From positions 1 through 64,000 of the forward strand of contig NZ_FPJE01000020.1 of assembly GCF_900119185.1 (NCBI RefSeq): DNA of 64,000 bases. The letters are read 5' to 3'. The first letter of the stretch is position 1; every line of letters starts with the position of its first letter. The notes under the pieces were generated by a model. That model searched no databases. It was given only the letters and a program-made list of their open reading frames with translations, and was not told the origin of the DNA. The translations under genes were made by a program, and so were the position numbers. Of the stretch, positions 53,960 to 63,584 are shown piece after piece. Origin of the DNA: Sinomicrobium oceani. GTDB taxonomy: Bacteria > Bacteroidota > Bacteroidia > Flavobacteriales > Flavobacteriaceae.

Positions 53960-56900
53960 ATGAAATATACAATCATTATAAAGACATTGATATTCATATT
54001 TTTCTGTTTTTCCGTTTATAGCGGAAATACCCAGTCGTATTCCATCGGAAGAATCGGAGGATCCGCAGGCACTGCGAATAATGGAGACCGCGCGAACTAC
54101 GTAGTTTACAAAAACGGTACAATTATGAGCAGCGGATATATGAATGATATAGAATGGAGAGTTTCAGGAGGACAGATTGTGGGAGGAACCAGCAGTTCAA
54201 GCCTCACTGTATTATGGAATGGAGATGTTCGTAATTGCAGAATAAATATATTATTTAAAGATGTTCAGGCGGGTGGATATTATAGTGCATCGCTAAGCGT
54301 TACTGTTGAAGGAACATCACCGGACAGACCGCCTTATCCAAAAATTCAATCCAGGGATTGTGGTGAAGTTATAATAGCTTACGAGGGAACTCCGTTAAGG
54401 GGAACTAACTGGTATTGGCAGGGAAAAAACCCCGATGGCGAGAATACTAACCTTGGGTATGGAAAGACATTCAGTGCCAGTGATGGCAATGGAAGATATT
54501 ATTTGCGAGCAAAAAATAGTTTTGGGTGGAGTAAGACTTCAAGTTACATAGATGTTGAAATAACCGATACCCCTCAAATACCGGATATGCCCGGCATTAA
54601 CATGATAAACAACGGGGAAAGTGTTGTTTTGACTAAGGGTACTCCTCCAAATGGAGTCGAATGGTATTGGCAGGAATCTGAGAATGGAGAAAGTACCGAT
54701 AGCAGTGAGTCCAGCATAACCCTTACCACCGGAACCGTATATTATATTAAAGCAAGGAGTATAAGCCTAAATTGCTGGAGTGCTGCAAGGAGAATTAACT
54801 ATACACTTAGAAATCCGGATTTAGATCCTTATGATGTTTTGGAGACGGATAGAAATTGGATGTCTTCAGTATCTTATGATATTACAGGAGTTATAAAAGA
54901 AAATTCCATAAGATATGCCAATGCTTTGGGAAACACAGAACAAATTCAGCATGTAGATATAAAAACTGCTAAACTATGGACTACTCATACATTGTATGAT
55001 AAAGAGGGAAGAGCAACCTTTCAGACTACGGGGGCTCCTTTGGATGCATTAAAATCGAGTACATTTCAATTTCGTAATGATTTCATACGAAAAAGCAACG
55101 GCAGCAATTATAGTACTGCCGATTTTGAAACCAATCCGGAAAATCCTGCCGCGGTTGGTAACCAGCCCGGGACCTTAGGCTGGTATTACAGTGAAAACAA
55201 TACTTCGGAACCCTACCAGGATATAACCGCTTATCCTTTTTCGAGGATGATATTCAGCGACCTTAATCCCGGAGCAGTGTTGAAACATGTAGGCGGAAAT
55301 AAGGTCAACGGAACATGGCCGCAGTCTTATGTATTCAGTATGCAGACCTCCGGCGAACTCGCACAAAGCGCAGCTTTCGGAGAGGGCAGGTATGCTACGG
55401 TAAAAACAATAAAAACGGTAAGCAGGGATGTACATGGTGTGGAAAATGTCATTTTTACGGATACCGATGGTAAGACCCTGGCTGCTGCAAGAAGCGGGGG
55501 AGGCAGTGCGCGGAATATGAATATAAAAATCGGGGCACAGGGCTATGTGGATATCCATGTACCTGCCGGGACAACAGGTTTTACAGTGAACAGGCCATCC
55601 GGAGTACAGACCTCGGTATATGATCTTATTACGGAGAACCAGGTAACTACAGCCACCACATCACTTCCCAACGGGTTTTATCGTGTTGCAGTCACTGATG
55701 TGGATAATTACAATCCTGCGACCCCCGTGCAGGTTACATACAAAGAAAATTATTACGATTATGCGTTAAACGAATACGATAAGGCAGGACATCTGATCGC
55801 CTCTTATCAACCCTACGGGAATACGAAATCTGTCAAACCTAAGACCACTTTCAAATATGATGCCCTGGGACAATTGATATATACGAATAGTCCGGATGAG
55901 GGAGAGGCCTGGTTTAAATATCGCAGGGATGGCCAGATACGATATTCCCAAAATAGTAAACAAAAAGCGGAAGGAGAGTTTTCCTATACCAATTATGATA
56001 ACCTGGCCAGGCCTGTAGAAAGCGGAGTACTGGTAAGCACGGCTTTTAATAATGCCGACCCGGATGCCTCCCTGCCCGCCGGAACCAAAAAAGAACAGCA
56101 GTTTACGGTTTACGATGCCGGGGAGAGCATTAGTGTGGGCAGTGGTGCCAGGAAACAGGCTTTTGCAGCCGGTAATGTGGCCAGAACCTATAACGACCAT
56201 ACGACCACCTGGTACAGTTACGATATCTACGGCCGTGTAAACTGGATCGTACAGGATATCCCCGGAATAGGTAAAAAGACCATAGATTACGAATATCACC
56301 CGGTAAGCGGACTGGTAAGCCAGGTGGTTTACCAGAAGGATGTAGGTGCCGAACGCTTTATACACCGGTACACATACGACAAGACCGACCGGCTGATCAA
56401 GGTGGAAACCTCTGTTAACGGCAGTACGTATACTACCCGTGCTACCTATAGTTATTATGAGAACGGGGCCCTGAAACGGACAGAACTGGGCAACAAACTG
56501 CAGGGCTTGGACTATGTTTACAATATTTCCGGGCAGTTAAAGAGTATCAATCACCCTGCCTTGAGTGCTGCCAAAGATCCCGGGGCGGACGGTAATGATA
56601 TTTTCGGTATGACGCTGGACTATCACCGCAATGATTATATGCGTAATATCGACGGCTTAAGTCCGGCTACCTATGGGAACGATCGCCTGGACGGGAATAT
56701 CAAGGGGGTCCGTTGGAACAATAAATACCAACCGCTTACCGGTGCGGAAAATGCCTATAATTATACCTATGACCGGAATAACTGGTTGGCAGCAGCTACC
56801 TATGGACAATATGCCGAATCTTTCGGCTCGGATATAGAGGCAGATATTACTTCTGCGGCAGTGACCGGGAGTGGAGAGACCCTTCCCCTGGAAGCTACCG

Positions 56901-58468
56901 GCAGTATTACTTTAAAGCCCGGTTTTCATGCCAAAGCGGGGAGCACTTTTACAGCCAGGATCGTCAAGGTAGATGGTTTTGCAGAAAATGCCAAAGGCGA
57001 TTATAAGGTCACATTAACCTACGATGCCAACGGTAATATACAAACCCTGGAGCGGAACCAAAATACTGTAGGCAGCAGTAATGCGATGGACAAGCTGACG
57101 TATAATTACAGCAATAGCAAACCCAACCGTCTGGACCATGTAAAAGACGCCGTAACTGCAGGCACCGGGGCCGATGATATCAAAGGGCAGGCCAGCGGGA
57201 ATTATGTATATAATACGATCGGGCAGTTGACAGAAAATAAGGAGGAAAATGTTAAGTACCGGTACACTGCTTCCGGCCTCGTAAGTGAGGTATTGAAAAA
57301 TAATGTACCTTTGGTTAAGTTCTTTTACAACGACCGCGGTCACCGGGTAAAAAAGGAAAGCTATACCAGCGGTAGCCTTGCTAAAACCGAATATTACGTC
57401 AGGGATGCTTCCGGGAGTGTTATGGCCATTTACCAGGGGACTTCGGCAAAGGAATATCCCATTTACGGAGCAAGTCGTCTTGGTGTGTATTTTAAAACCG
57501 GTAATACAGCTGTCTACCAGTTAACGGACCATTTGGGGAATGTAAGGGCATTGGTACAGGAAAGTGGGACACTGGCGGGGGCTACGGATTATTACCCCGG
57601 CGGGATGGCAATGCCTGCAAGAAAATTATCGGATGCCGAAGGTTACCGATATGGTTATCAGGGAGATTTTGCTGAAACCGATGAGGAAACCGGGAAACCT
57701 GCTTTTGAGTTAAGATTATATGATCCAAGAATTAATAGGTGGTTGACAACAGATCCTGCTCAACAGTATGATAGTCCCTATCTTTCTATGGGGAATAATT
57801 GGGTGAACAGGAGGGATATTGATGGAGGGGAAGATAGTCCTATTTTTGATCAGGATGGTAATTTTTTAGGTGTAGATGATCAGGGATATCAAGGACAAAT
57901 TATTATAATGGATAGGGATAGATATGGGAAACTTGTAGCTAATTGTGGCCCGGGCGAAATAATGAGCCATGAAACTGCGATGAAAAATAATTTAGGCCTT
58001 TCCTCTTTAGGAGAAAATTTTGAAGCTATGTCTAAAATTCAAACACATGTAATGAATGAAAAAGGATTTGATATTAATAAATTCCATAATGGAATGACTT
58101 CTATCACTAGTGGTTTTAGAAGGAATGGTGTTTTAGAAGGATTTAATGATCCTGCGTCAGCTCAAAGATATAAAGGAACTCCTTTGGAAAATGGATATGT
58201 AAAGGTTACTACCAAAGCCTCTTACTTTTCAGAATTAAGCACAGTTGAACTAATAGTCAATTACCTCGGTGTTCATGAATTTACTGGGCATGGATTAAAT
58301 AAATGGATTAATGGAACGGATCATTATAAAGCTTATGAACTCCAAAAAAAGCATGAATCTTTTCATAACCTTCCTGATTGGGCTAAAGAAGAAATCAACA
58401 ATAGGATTTATGATCCTAGGAATAGACCGGACGGTTACATCCCTCCAAGGGGTTGGAAACGAATGTAA
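53960..58468 (+). CDS. RHS-repeat protein with C-terminal HEFTGH tip (candidate polymorphic toxin)
   Basis: A 1502-residue exported protein (signal peptide residues 1-24). Two Ig-like units near residues 110-290 share a GTP-x(2)-G-x(2)-WYWQ motif. YD repeats run from about 590 to 1250; ITLKPGFHAKAGSTFTA near residue 980 is a known adhesin-like insertion. The RHS core (YRYGYQGDFAE to NRRDIDGG) is at 1228-1291. After it the DNA becomes AT-rich and encodes a 210-residue tip with GVHEFTGHGLNKW (HEFTGH at 1439-1444) and DHYKAYELQKKH (His1455), suggestive of a metal-dependent enzyme, though not a standard HEXXH. RHS tips are toxic effectors held in the shell; toxicity here is inferred. It follows the 1730-residue gene after 35 bases. 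Confidence 0.82.
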   Translation: MKYTIIIKTLIFIFFCFSVYSGNTQSYSIGRIGGSAGTANNGDRANYVVYKNGTIMSSGYMNDIEWRVSGGQIVGGTSSSSLTVLWNGDVRNCRINILFKDVQAGGYYSASLSVTVEGTSPDRPPYPKIQSRDCGEVIIAYEGTPLRGTNWYWQGKNPDGENTNLGYGKTFSASDGNGRYYLRAKNSFGWSKTSSYIDVEITDTPQIPDMPGINMINNGESVVLTKGTPPNGVEWYWQESENGESTDSSESSITLTTGTVYYIKARSISLNCWSAARRINYTLRNPDLDPYDVLETDRNWMSSVSYDITGVIKENSIRYANALGNTEQIQHVDIKTAKLWTTHTLYDKEGRATFQTTGAPLDALKSSTFQFRNDFIRKSNGSNYSTADFETNPENPAAVGNQPGTLGWYYSENNTSEPYQDITAYPFSRMIFSDLNPGAVLKHVGGNKVNGTWPQSYVFSMQTSGELAQSAAFGEGRYATVKTIKTVSRDVHGVENVIFTDTDGKTLAAARSGGGSARNMNIKIGAQGYVDIHVPAGTTGFTVNRPSGVQTSVYDLITENQVTTATTSLPNGFYRVAVTDVDNYNPATPVQVTYKENYYDYALNEYDKAGHLIASYQPYGNTKSVKPKTTFKYDALGQLIYTNSPDEGEAWFKYRRDGQIRYSQNSKQKAEGEFSYTNYDNLARPVESGVLVSTAFNNADPDASLPAGTKKEQQFTVYDAGESISVGSGARKQAFAAGNVARTYNDHTTTWYSYDIYGRVNWIVQDIPGIGKKTIDYEYHPVSGLVSQVVYQKDVGAERFIHRYTYDKTDRLIKVETSVNGSTYTTRATYSYYENGALKRTELGNKLQGLDYVYNISGQLKSINHPALSAAKDPGADGNDIFGMTLDYHRNDYMRNIDGLSPATYGNDRLDGNIKGVRWNNKYQPLTGAENAYNYTYDRNNWLAAATYGQYAESFGSDIEADITSAAVTGSGETLPLEATGSITLKPGFHAKAGSTFTARIVKVDGFAENAKGDYKVTLTYDANGNIQTLERNQNTVGSSNAMDKLTYNYSNSKPNRLDHVKDAVTAGTGADDIKGQASGNYVYNTIGQLTENKEENVKYRYTASGLVSEVLKNNVPLVKFFYNDRGHRVKKESYTSGSLAKTEYYVRDASGSVMAIYQGTSAKEYPIYGASRLGVYFKTGNTAVYQLTDHLGNVRALVQESGTLAGATDYYPGGMAMPARKLSDAEGYRYGYQGDFAETDEETGKPAFELRLYDPRINRWLTTDPAQQYDSPYLSMGNNWVNRRDIDGGEDSPIFDQDGNFLGVDDQGYQGQIIIMDRDRYGKLVANCGPGEIMSHETAMKNNLGLSSLGENFEAMSKIQTHVMNEKGFDINKFHNGMTSITSGFRRNGVLEGFNDPASAQRYKGTPLENGYVKVTTKASYFSELSTVELIVNYLGVHEFTGHGLNKWINGTDHYKAYELQKKHESFHNLPDWAKEEINNRIYDPRNRPDGYIPPRGWKRM

Positions 58469-58480
58469 TATGTGAGTACT

Positions 58481-59011
58481 ATGAAATATTTATTTACAAT
58501 TGTCATTGTTTTTTTATATGGGTGTAATAATAGTAAAAAAATTAGTGTCAATTCAATCACTTTTGAGTCCCATATTTGTTTTAATAAAGATTCGGATATT
58601 TTGCGATTTGATGATGTTCATATCATAGTCAATAAAGTAGATACAACTATAGCAAAAAGAGACTTTTTTATTGTTTATGATAAAGATACTATTTCTCTGA
58701 TTCCACCTTTTTCAGATGAAAATATAATAAATGAAGATAATTTATCTTTTAGGTTTTCCAAAAATAAAAATTTGCAAGAAAACTTGGTGTCTAATCAATT
58801 TGAAATTATTGATAAAATTAAAAAAAGTTCTTTATTTTATATGAAAGGTGGTAATGAAAGAATATTAGGTAAGACGAGAATGAGTGATTTAATAGAAAAG
58901 GATTCTATTATTGTGAACTTTTCCTATTTAGATCAAGATTTTATTTATATGTTGAAAGGGAATAATATTAGGAGAGAAAATCATATTTCAAAAGAAGTTG
59001 ATTGTAACTAG
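58481..59011 (+). CDS. small lipoprotein, candidate immunity protein
   Basis: A 176-residue protein starting MKYLFTIVIVFLYGCNNS, a lipoprotein signal with the lipid-bearing Cys at residue 15. The rest is a predicted beta-rich domain (ISVNSITFESHICFN, RFDDVHIIVNKVDTT) and a C-terminal IIVNFSYLDQDFIYMLKG. The DNA is the most AT-rich of the window. It begins 12 bases after the RHS stop, the usual place of an immunity gene; a periplasmic lipid anchor would suit a tip that acts on the envelope. No family recognised. A GTG at 58472 adds three residues and is less likely. Confidence 0.6.
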   Translation: MKYLFTIVIVFLYGCNNSKKISVNSITFESHICFNKDSDILRFDDVHIIVNKVDTTIAKRDFFIVYDKDTISLIPPFSDENIINEDNLSFRFSKNKNLQENLVSNQFEIIDKIKKSSLFYMKGGNERILGKTRMSDLIEKDSIIVNFSYLDQDFIYMLKGNNIRRENHISKEVDCN

Positions 59012-59027
59012 GGCCTGTTAACATAAG

Positions 59028-59271
59028 CCCGCTCAACGAAGTATAGCATGCTTCTGCATATGTCTCCGACTTCGTAGTTCCTTGCATGTGAATGATATAC
59101 AAATACGTTAAACCCCTCTCAGAGGGGCTTCAGGATTATATTTTATGCTTCCGACTTGGTTAGTGCCGTACCCGCTCCACGAAGTGTTTTATGCTCTGCG
59201 AACGTCTCCGACTTCGCAGCCTACTGCACACTAGGGGACAGACCAATATGTTATGCACCTCTCTGAGGGGT
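59028..59271. repeat. degenerate direct repeats downstream of the RHS tip
   Basis: Two copies of a roughly 50-base unit, CCCGCTCAACGAAG to CTCCGACTTCGTAG (59028-59077) and CCCGCTCCACGAAG to CTCCGACTTCGCAG (59171-59219), each with CGAAG/CTTCG inverted ends. Each is followed by a palindrome: CCCCTCTCAGAGGGG (59113-59127) and a weaker ACCTCTCTGAGGGGT (59257-59271). A further partial unit (CTTCCGACTTGGTTAGT) is at 59148. They look like remains of an array that once flanked tips. Confidence 0.6.
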
Positions 59272-59317
59272 ATCCGAAACGAATGCAGTATTGAAAAATA
59301 ATCTATTTTTGGTTACA

Positions 59318-59455
59318 ATGTTTTATAGGGCCGGCTGGGGAGGTCACCGGGTAAAAAAGGAAAGCTATACCAGCAGCAGCCTTGCTAAAACCGAATATTA
59401 CTTCAGGGATACTTCCGGTAGTGTCATGGCCATATACTATGGAACAGTGGTGTAG
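59318..59455 (+). pseudogene. orphan fragment of the RHS core
   Basis: A 45-codon frame (ATG 59318 to TAG 59453-59455) reads GGHRVKKESYTSSSLAKTEY and SGSVMAIYYGT. It is nearly identical to residues of the intact RHS protein encoded at 57333-57440 (GHRVKKESYTSGSLAKTEYY, SGSVMAIYQGT), including at DNA level. The rest of the core and any tip are missing; about 35 bases after the stop there may be a further short similarity (GCTACAGATAATGATTA). It is the kind of displaced remnant left when an RHS tip is replaced. Confidence 0.8.
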
Positions 59456-59609
59456 GGAAGGCTACAGATAATGATTACTTTTTACGGTTTCATAAGCCTT
59501 GAATAACAAGTGCTTGGTTAGGATTATACGAAAAACAGGACATAAAGGTTTTAGCTTATGATATACGGTCTTATCAAATTTCCGAAGGTTTTCCGGGGGG
59601 TGCATAGGG
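59456..59609. other. non-coding stretch between the RHS remnant and the secretion genes
   Basis: No intact gene. A short frame ending LAYDIRSYQISEGFPGGA then stop (to 59607) is faintly like the FELRLYDPRI core segment but too weak to call. Confidence 0.35.
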
Positions 59610-60122
59610 TTAATCAAAATTCCGTACCAGCAGGTTTCCTTGCAGAAATTCTTTTCCCGTCCGGAAATTTTTCTTTTTTTCGAGGTTCAGGCTTACCACC
59701 TCCCCGTACCCGGTTTGTTGCTCCAGGCGGTAGGTAAACGTCAGGATATCGTTAAAACTTCCTTCTACCGTAAGATTATAAGTGTGTGTTTTAAGTCCTT
59801 CTTTTTCAAAAATATGAGGCTCGTGAAAAGCGATGACTTTGAGGTTGAGTTCGCTCGCATTCTCGTTGACGGCTTTCAGCAGATTGTGCTGCATGGAAGT
59901 ACCGCCGATTTTATATTTGCGTAGCAGGGAATCGTAATAGGCATTCTTCTCATGAAGCACCGAGAGTTGTCTGGGAATGTCATGGAGTAGTGATTCTTCG
60001 GCCTTAAGGATATGGTATGCTTTTCGGGTACGGACCGTATTGGATACGGCCAGGGTATAGCATAAAAACAGGGCCAGGAGAAACAGGACAACAGCGATTA
60101 TATTTTTGTTCCGCGAGGTCAT
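59610..60122 (-). CDS. PilO/GspM-like inner-membrane protein
   Basis: A 170-residue protein with one N-terminal membrane helix (IIAVVLFLLALFLCYTLAVS, residues 8-27), a coiled coil (AEESLLHDIPRQLSVLHEKN) and a C-terminal ferredoxin-like domain with YNLTVEGSFNDILTFTYRLE. This is the layout of PilO/GspM, which links the cytoplasmic and outer-membrane parts of type IV pili or type II secretion. The start is ATG 60122: it overlaps the previous stop by four bases (ATGA). A longer frame to 60236 is a shadow. It is the last gene of the visible operon. Confidence 0.75.
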   Translation of the reverse strand: MTSRNKNIIAVVLFLLALFLCYTLAVSNTVRTRKAYHILKAEESLLHDIPRQLSVLHEKNAYYDSLLRKYKIGGTSMQHNLLKAVNENASELNLKVIAFHEPHIFEKEGLKTHTYNLTVEGSFNDILTFTYRLEQQTGYGEVVSLNLEKKKNFRTGKEFLQGNLLVRNFD

Positions 60123-61324
60123 GGATCGTTTTTTATAGTGAGTACGATGGTGAATGAAGCTCCTGTGAGTGAGGAGCCGTAATCCCGGATAGCGACGTTT
60201 TTCGTCCAGTCCATAGCTTCGAGATCTTCGATCCATTCGGAAAAACGGTTGCTGTCTGCGGATTCCCCGGAGATCACAATCCGGTTTTTGTCGAGCATAA
60301 CTTCCTGTCCTTCCTTGATCTGTTTGAGCAGGGGTTGGTATAAGATCTCTTTCAGCAGCACAGAAGTGGGGAGCACAGCCGTAATACGGTCGGCGTAATA
60401 AGAGCTTCTGGAACCGGAAGAAGCCCGTATATCCCGGACGATCTTCTCTTTTTTGTCCACATCTTCCTTCAGGTTCATAAAATGATCCCGGTTTATCCTG
60501 TTGACCTCAGAAGCCTGTTGCAGCGCTTCGGTCTTCTGGAAATAATGGTTAAAGACCATAAAATTGGCCAGGAGCAGTAGCAGCAGAAATACCAGGGCAC
60601 TCCGGGTAAAGATCCGGAAGAATCTCCTGTGGTAGAACTCCTGCCGGAAATGGGTGTTCCGGTCCCGGAAATTGGAAATAGTACCTGAACTCCCGGTTAT
60701 CCAACCCAATATTGCGGCAAAACCGGGTACATGATGTCCCGGGACTTCCAGGCCGTTGATCGTATAGTTGCTCTCCGGGGCGGTTTCTTCTTTATGGATT
60801 TCCCGAAGCTGTCCGTCGTTAAAAACCAGCCGGGCATTAGATACCCGGACGTCTCCGTTTTCCATAAACGGTGCCAGTTGTTGCATACAGAGCAGTCCCA
60901 GTGTAAAGGTCGAAGGGATATATCCTTTTTCCTCCAGTTCCCCGAGTATGCCGTCGACATATTTTTTCCGGCAAACGGTAATAAACACGAGGTTGCCCGA
61001 AACCGCGGTTTCGTAATAAAAGTCATCGATCTTAATATTCGGAAAGGCTTTGTTGACCAGCGCCGTTTCGCTGCCGCTGCCGGCTTCCGTAATCCTGGTG
61101 AGAATATTTCCGGTATTGATAATAACCAGGGTGTGTCTGTTGGCGGAGAGCCCCTCCGGAAGATCATCGGGCGTATCGGTACGGGAACGTTGTGTAATGA
61201 CGATCTCATCTTTTAGTCTTTTAGCCACCGTGGCAGTCCACCCGGGACTTCCGGATATTTCGGTGAGCTCCAGGGCCTGAAATGTCGTCCCTTCCTTTAG
61301 GGATGTAAGGCGATTTCGGATCAT
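60119..61324 (-). CDS. PilM/PilN (GspL)-like protein
   Basis: A 401-residue protein. Residues 1-220 are a soluble domain with an actin-like PilM/GspL flavour (LVIINTGNILTRITEAGSG, then ETALVNKAFPNIKIDDFYYE), though the ATP motifs are not clear. A membrane helix (IFTRSALVFLLLLLLANFMV, about 240-260) is followed by a PilN-like coiled coil and a fold with ITAVLPTSVLLKEILYQPLL near residue 315. A fusion of both roles in one chain is the GspL pattern. It overlaps the PilO-like gene by four bases and lies one base after the secretin. Confidence 0.72.
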   Translation of the reverse strand: MIRNRLTSLKEGTTFQALELTEISGSPGWTATVAKRLKDEIVITQRSRTDTPDDLPEGLSANRHTLVIINTGNILTRITEAGSGSETALVNKAFPNIKIDDFYYETAVSGNLVFITVCRKKYVDGILGELEEKGYIPSTFTLGLLCMQQLAPFMENGDVRVSNARLVFNDGQLREIHKEETAPESNYTINGLEVPGHHVPGFAAILGWITGSSGTISNFRDRNTHFRQEFYHRRFFRIFTRSALVFLLLLLLANFMVFNHYFQKTEALQQASEVNRINRDHFMNLKEDVDKKEKIVRDIRASSGSRSSYYADRITAVLPTSVLLKEILYQPLLKQIKEGQEVMLDKNRIVISGESADSNRFSEWIEDLEAMDWTKNVAIRDYGSSLTGASFTIVLTIKNDP

Positions 61325-61325
61325 A

Positions 61326-63584
61326 CTAATAGATAACCGTAGGCTTTATAAGTACAGTGAGTTTCTTTTTGGAATCTTCCCGTTTTCTGCTGCTGAACAA
61401 CCACTTGATAATCGGGATTCTCGACAGCAACGGTACTCCGTTTCCGGAATCATTCTTCATTTTTTCTTCCAGGCCACCCAGTACCACCAGGTCCTGGTCC
61501 TGTACGCGGATAATCGAACTGAATTCACGCGATGTCAGCCCCGGAGGAGCATCTTCTTCTATACGATCACCGCTGAAATCGGATTGTATGACATTGATGT
61601 CCAGTGTTATTTGTCCGTCTCCCGAAACCAGGGGCTTGATGCTCACGGCCAGTTCCGCATCGATAGGCATATAGTTCCTGATCTCCGAGGATTGCGGGAT
61701 CTGCGAACCGTAATAATTCTGGTTGGTGACCACATAATACGTTGTTTCTCCTATAGATAGATGAGCGCGGTGCCCGTTTAGTGTAGACAATTTGGGAGTG
61801 GAACGGATCTTGACGTTACCATTGGCCTCCATAGCTTTTATGGTGGCAAAAAATTCGGGAACGACCTTTCCTACGTTCAGCGAACCAAAACCGTCAAATC
61901 CGCCTATAACACGGTTTACGGTTTCCGCTCCGAGAGTAAGATTGGTATTGGGAAATATGCCTCCCCTGGTTTTTACGGGTTCGTCACCGATTCCCCAGCT
62001 TATTCCCGTTTCTACGGTGGCTGTCCTGCTTACCTCGAGTAACATCACCTCGATGAGGATTACAGGGACAGGCTTGTCCATCTGTTTGATGAAGGTTTTA
62101 AAGCGGTTGATATTCGCCGCGGGGCCACTGACGAGAAAACTGTTGAGTTCGAAGTCTATTTTAATATCCAGGTCTGCAATAATTTCGTCCGGAAGGATGT
62201 TGACCAGGGCTTCTGCCTTACTGTTGTACGAACTGAAATTATCGGAATGAGAGGTGCTCAATGTCGTATTCGGACGATTGTAGTTATTGTTGTTGTACGA
62301 ATTAGTGCCGTAAGCATTGTTATTGTACATATTTTGTCCGGAACCATAACCACCTCCGAGGTAATTGATACCTCCCGGGACTGTTCTTCCGGACGAACGG
62401 GTAGAGCCGCTGTTTCCCGAGGGGTCTCCGAGCAGCTCGACGGAGCGATGCATGAGCTGGACGATCTCCACACGCCGTACACTAAGCTGGTTGGCTGTGC
62501 CGAAATAGTAGATGTTCCGCTCTTTCTTAAAGGTGAAATGATTGCCGGGAGATGTGTTTCCCTGTCTCCCGTTATTGGTGCCGTTACTATCGTTGTTCCC
62601 GGGATTGCGGTTATTGCTTCCGGTGGCCGGTGGCTGGCTGCTTTCGAACATTTTTTCCAGTAACTCATCGAAGGTTATGTTTTCGGCCTTGAAGGTTACA
62701 TTTCCTGCACGATCCAGTGGAGTAGCCGTATACATGTTGATCTTCAGGTCATAACCGATCTCGTTGATGATACTGGATATGGGGGTGTCATTAAAATCTA
62801 CTTTAAGGGTCATCGAGGTCGTATCCCGTATTTCATAATAGAAACTGGCTCCCCTCGGGGCACGCATCCGCCTGTTTTGCTGAGGCATATTTCCCCCCGG
62901 ATTTCCCTCCGGTCCGGCTGCAGCTATATAGGCGGCGTCAAACAGGTAGAAACCGTCCCGGGATTTGGTGTAGATCAGGTTATTGGTAGTGGCAAGGTTT
63001 TCCATGGCCTTGTCAAAATCTACATCTTTGAGGTACATCCGTAATGGCGTATTTTCCAGTTCGGAGCTGTATAGCAGGTTATGTCCGGAGAGATCGATGA
63101 TCTTCCGGAAAACCTTTCCGAGCGGATCGTTATCCAGGTCCATGGAAATAAGATCTTCGGCGGGATTGTATTGTACCCTGACCTGCTTCTCTTCCGGAAT
63201 TTTTTCCGGAGGAAAGTATTTGTGAATGGAAAGGATATTTCCCGTAAAATCAATATCCAGCCCGTATTCCTTACAAAGAAATACAAGCAGATCGGCAACG
63301 GTAACATCCGAAAAGTTATTGACAATGGTAATGTTCTGCAGTTCGGGGGAGACATTGATATTTACCTTATGCACCCTCGAAACGGCCATCAGAAAGCCGG
63401 AAAGGGGGACATTATTGACATTGATATCGGTCTTGAAACTTTCGGTAAGCCCCGGATTGTCCACGGAAAGGGCTTCCAGGTGATTGCGAATACTCTCCAT
63501 CCGGCGGTTGTTATTTTCCTGCGAAAGAAGAGGTGTGGCAATACATAAAAACAGGTACAGCGTAATTTTTTTAATCATAAGCAT
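61326..63584 (-). CDS. secretin (GspD/PilQ-like)
   Basis: A 752-residue outer-membrane channel protein of type II secretion or type IV pili. A signal peptide (to about residue 22) is followed by three N-domains (VHKVNINVSPELQNITIVNN near residue 70, then MYLKDVDFDKAMENLATTNN near 190), a Gly/Asn-rich linker (about 325-460) and the secretin domain with PVPVILIEVMLLEVSRTATV near residue 508, KIRSTPKLSTLNGHRAHLSI near residue 595 and LVVLGGLEEKMKNDSGNGVP near residue 700. The start overlaps the previous stop (TAATG at 63586-63582), so it is translationally coupled. Confidence 0.88.
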   Translation of the reverse strand: MLMIKKITLYLFLCIATPLLSQENNNRRMESIRNHLEALSVDNPGLTESFKTDINVNNVPLSGFLMAVSRVHKVNINVSPELQNITIVNNFSDVTVADLLVFLCKEYGLDIDFTGNILSIHKYFPPEKIPEEKQVRVQYNPAEDLISMDLDNDPLGKVFRKIIDLSGHNLLYSSELENTPLRMYLKDVDFDKAMENLATTNNLIYTKSRDGFYLFDAAYIAAAGPEGNPGGNMPQQNRRMRAPRGASFYYEIRDTTSMTLKVDFNDTPISSIINEIGYDLKINMYTATPLDRAGNVTFKAENITFDELLEKMFESSQPPATGSNNRNPGNNDSNGTNNGRQGNTSPGNHFTFKKERNIYYFGTANQLSVRRVEIVQLMHRSVELLGDPSGNSGSTRSSGRTVPGGINYLGGGYGSGQNMYNNNAYGTNSYNNNNYNRPNTTLSTSHSDNFSSYNSKAEALVNILPDEIIADLDIKIDFELNSFLVSGPAANINRFKTFIKQMDKPVPVILIEVMLLEVSRTATVETGISWGIGDEPVKTRGGIFPNTNLTLGAETVNRVIGGFDGFGSLNVGKVVPEFFATIKAMEANGNVKIRSTPKLSTLNGHRAHLSIGETTYYVVTNQNYYGSQIPQSSEIRNYMPIDAELAVSIKPLVSGDGQITLDINVIQSDFSGDRIEEDAPPGLTSREFSSIIRVQDQDLVVLGGLEEKMKNDSGNGVPLLSRIPIIKWLFSSRKREDSKKKLTVLIKPTVIY

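Noticed and set aside
59113-59127. CCCCTCTCAGAGGGG as a terminator
   Set aside because: No T run follows on either strand and a diverged copy recurs, so it is treated as part of a repeat.
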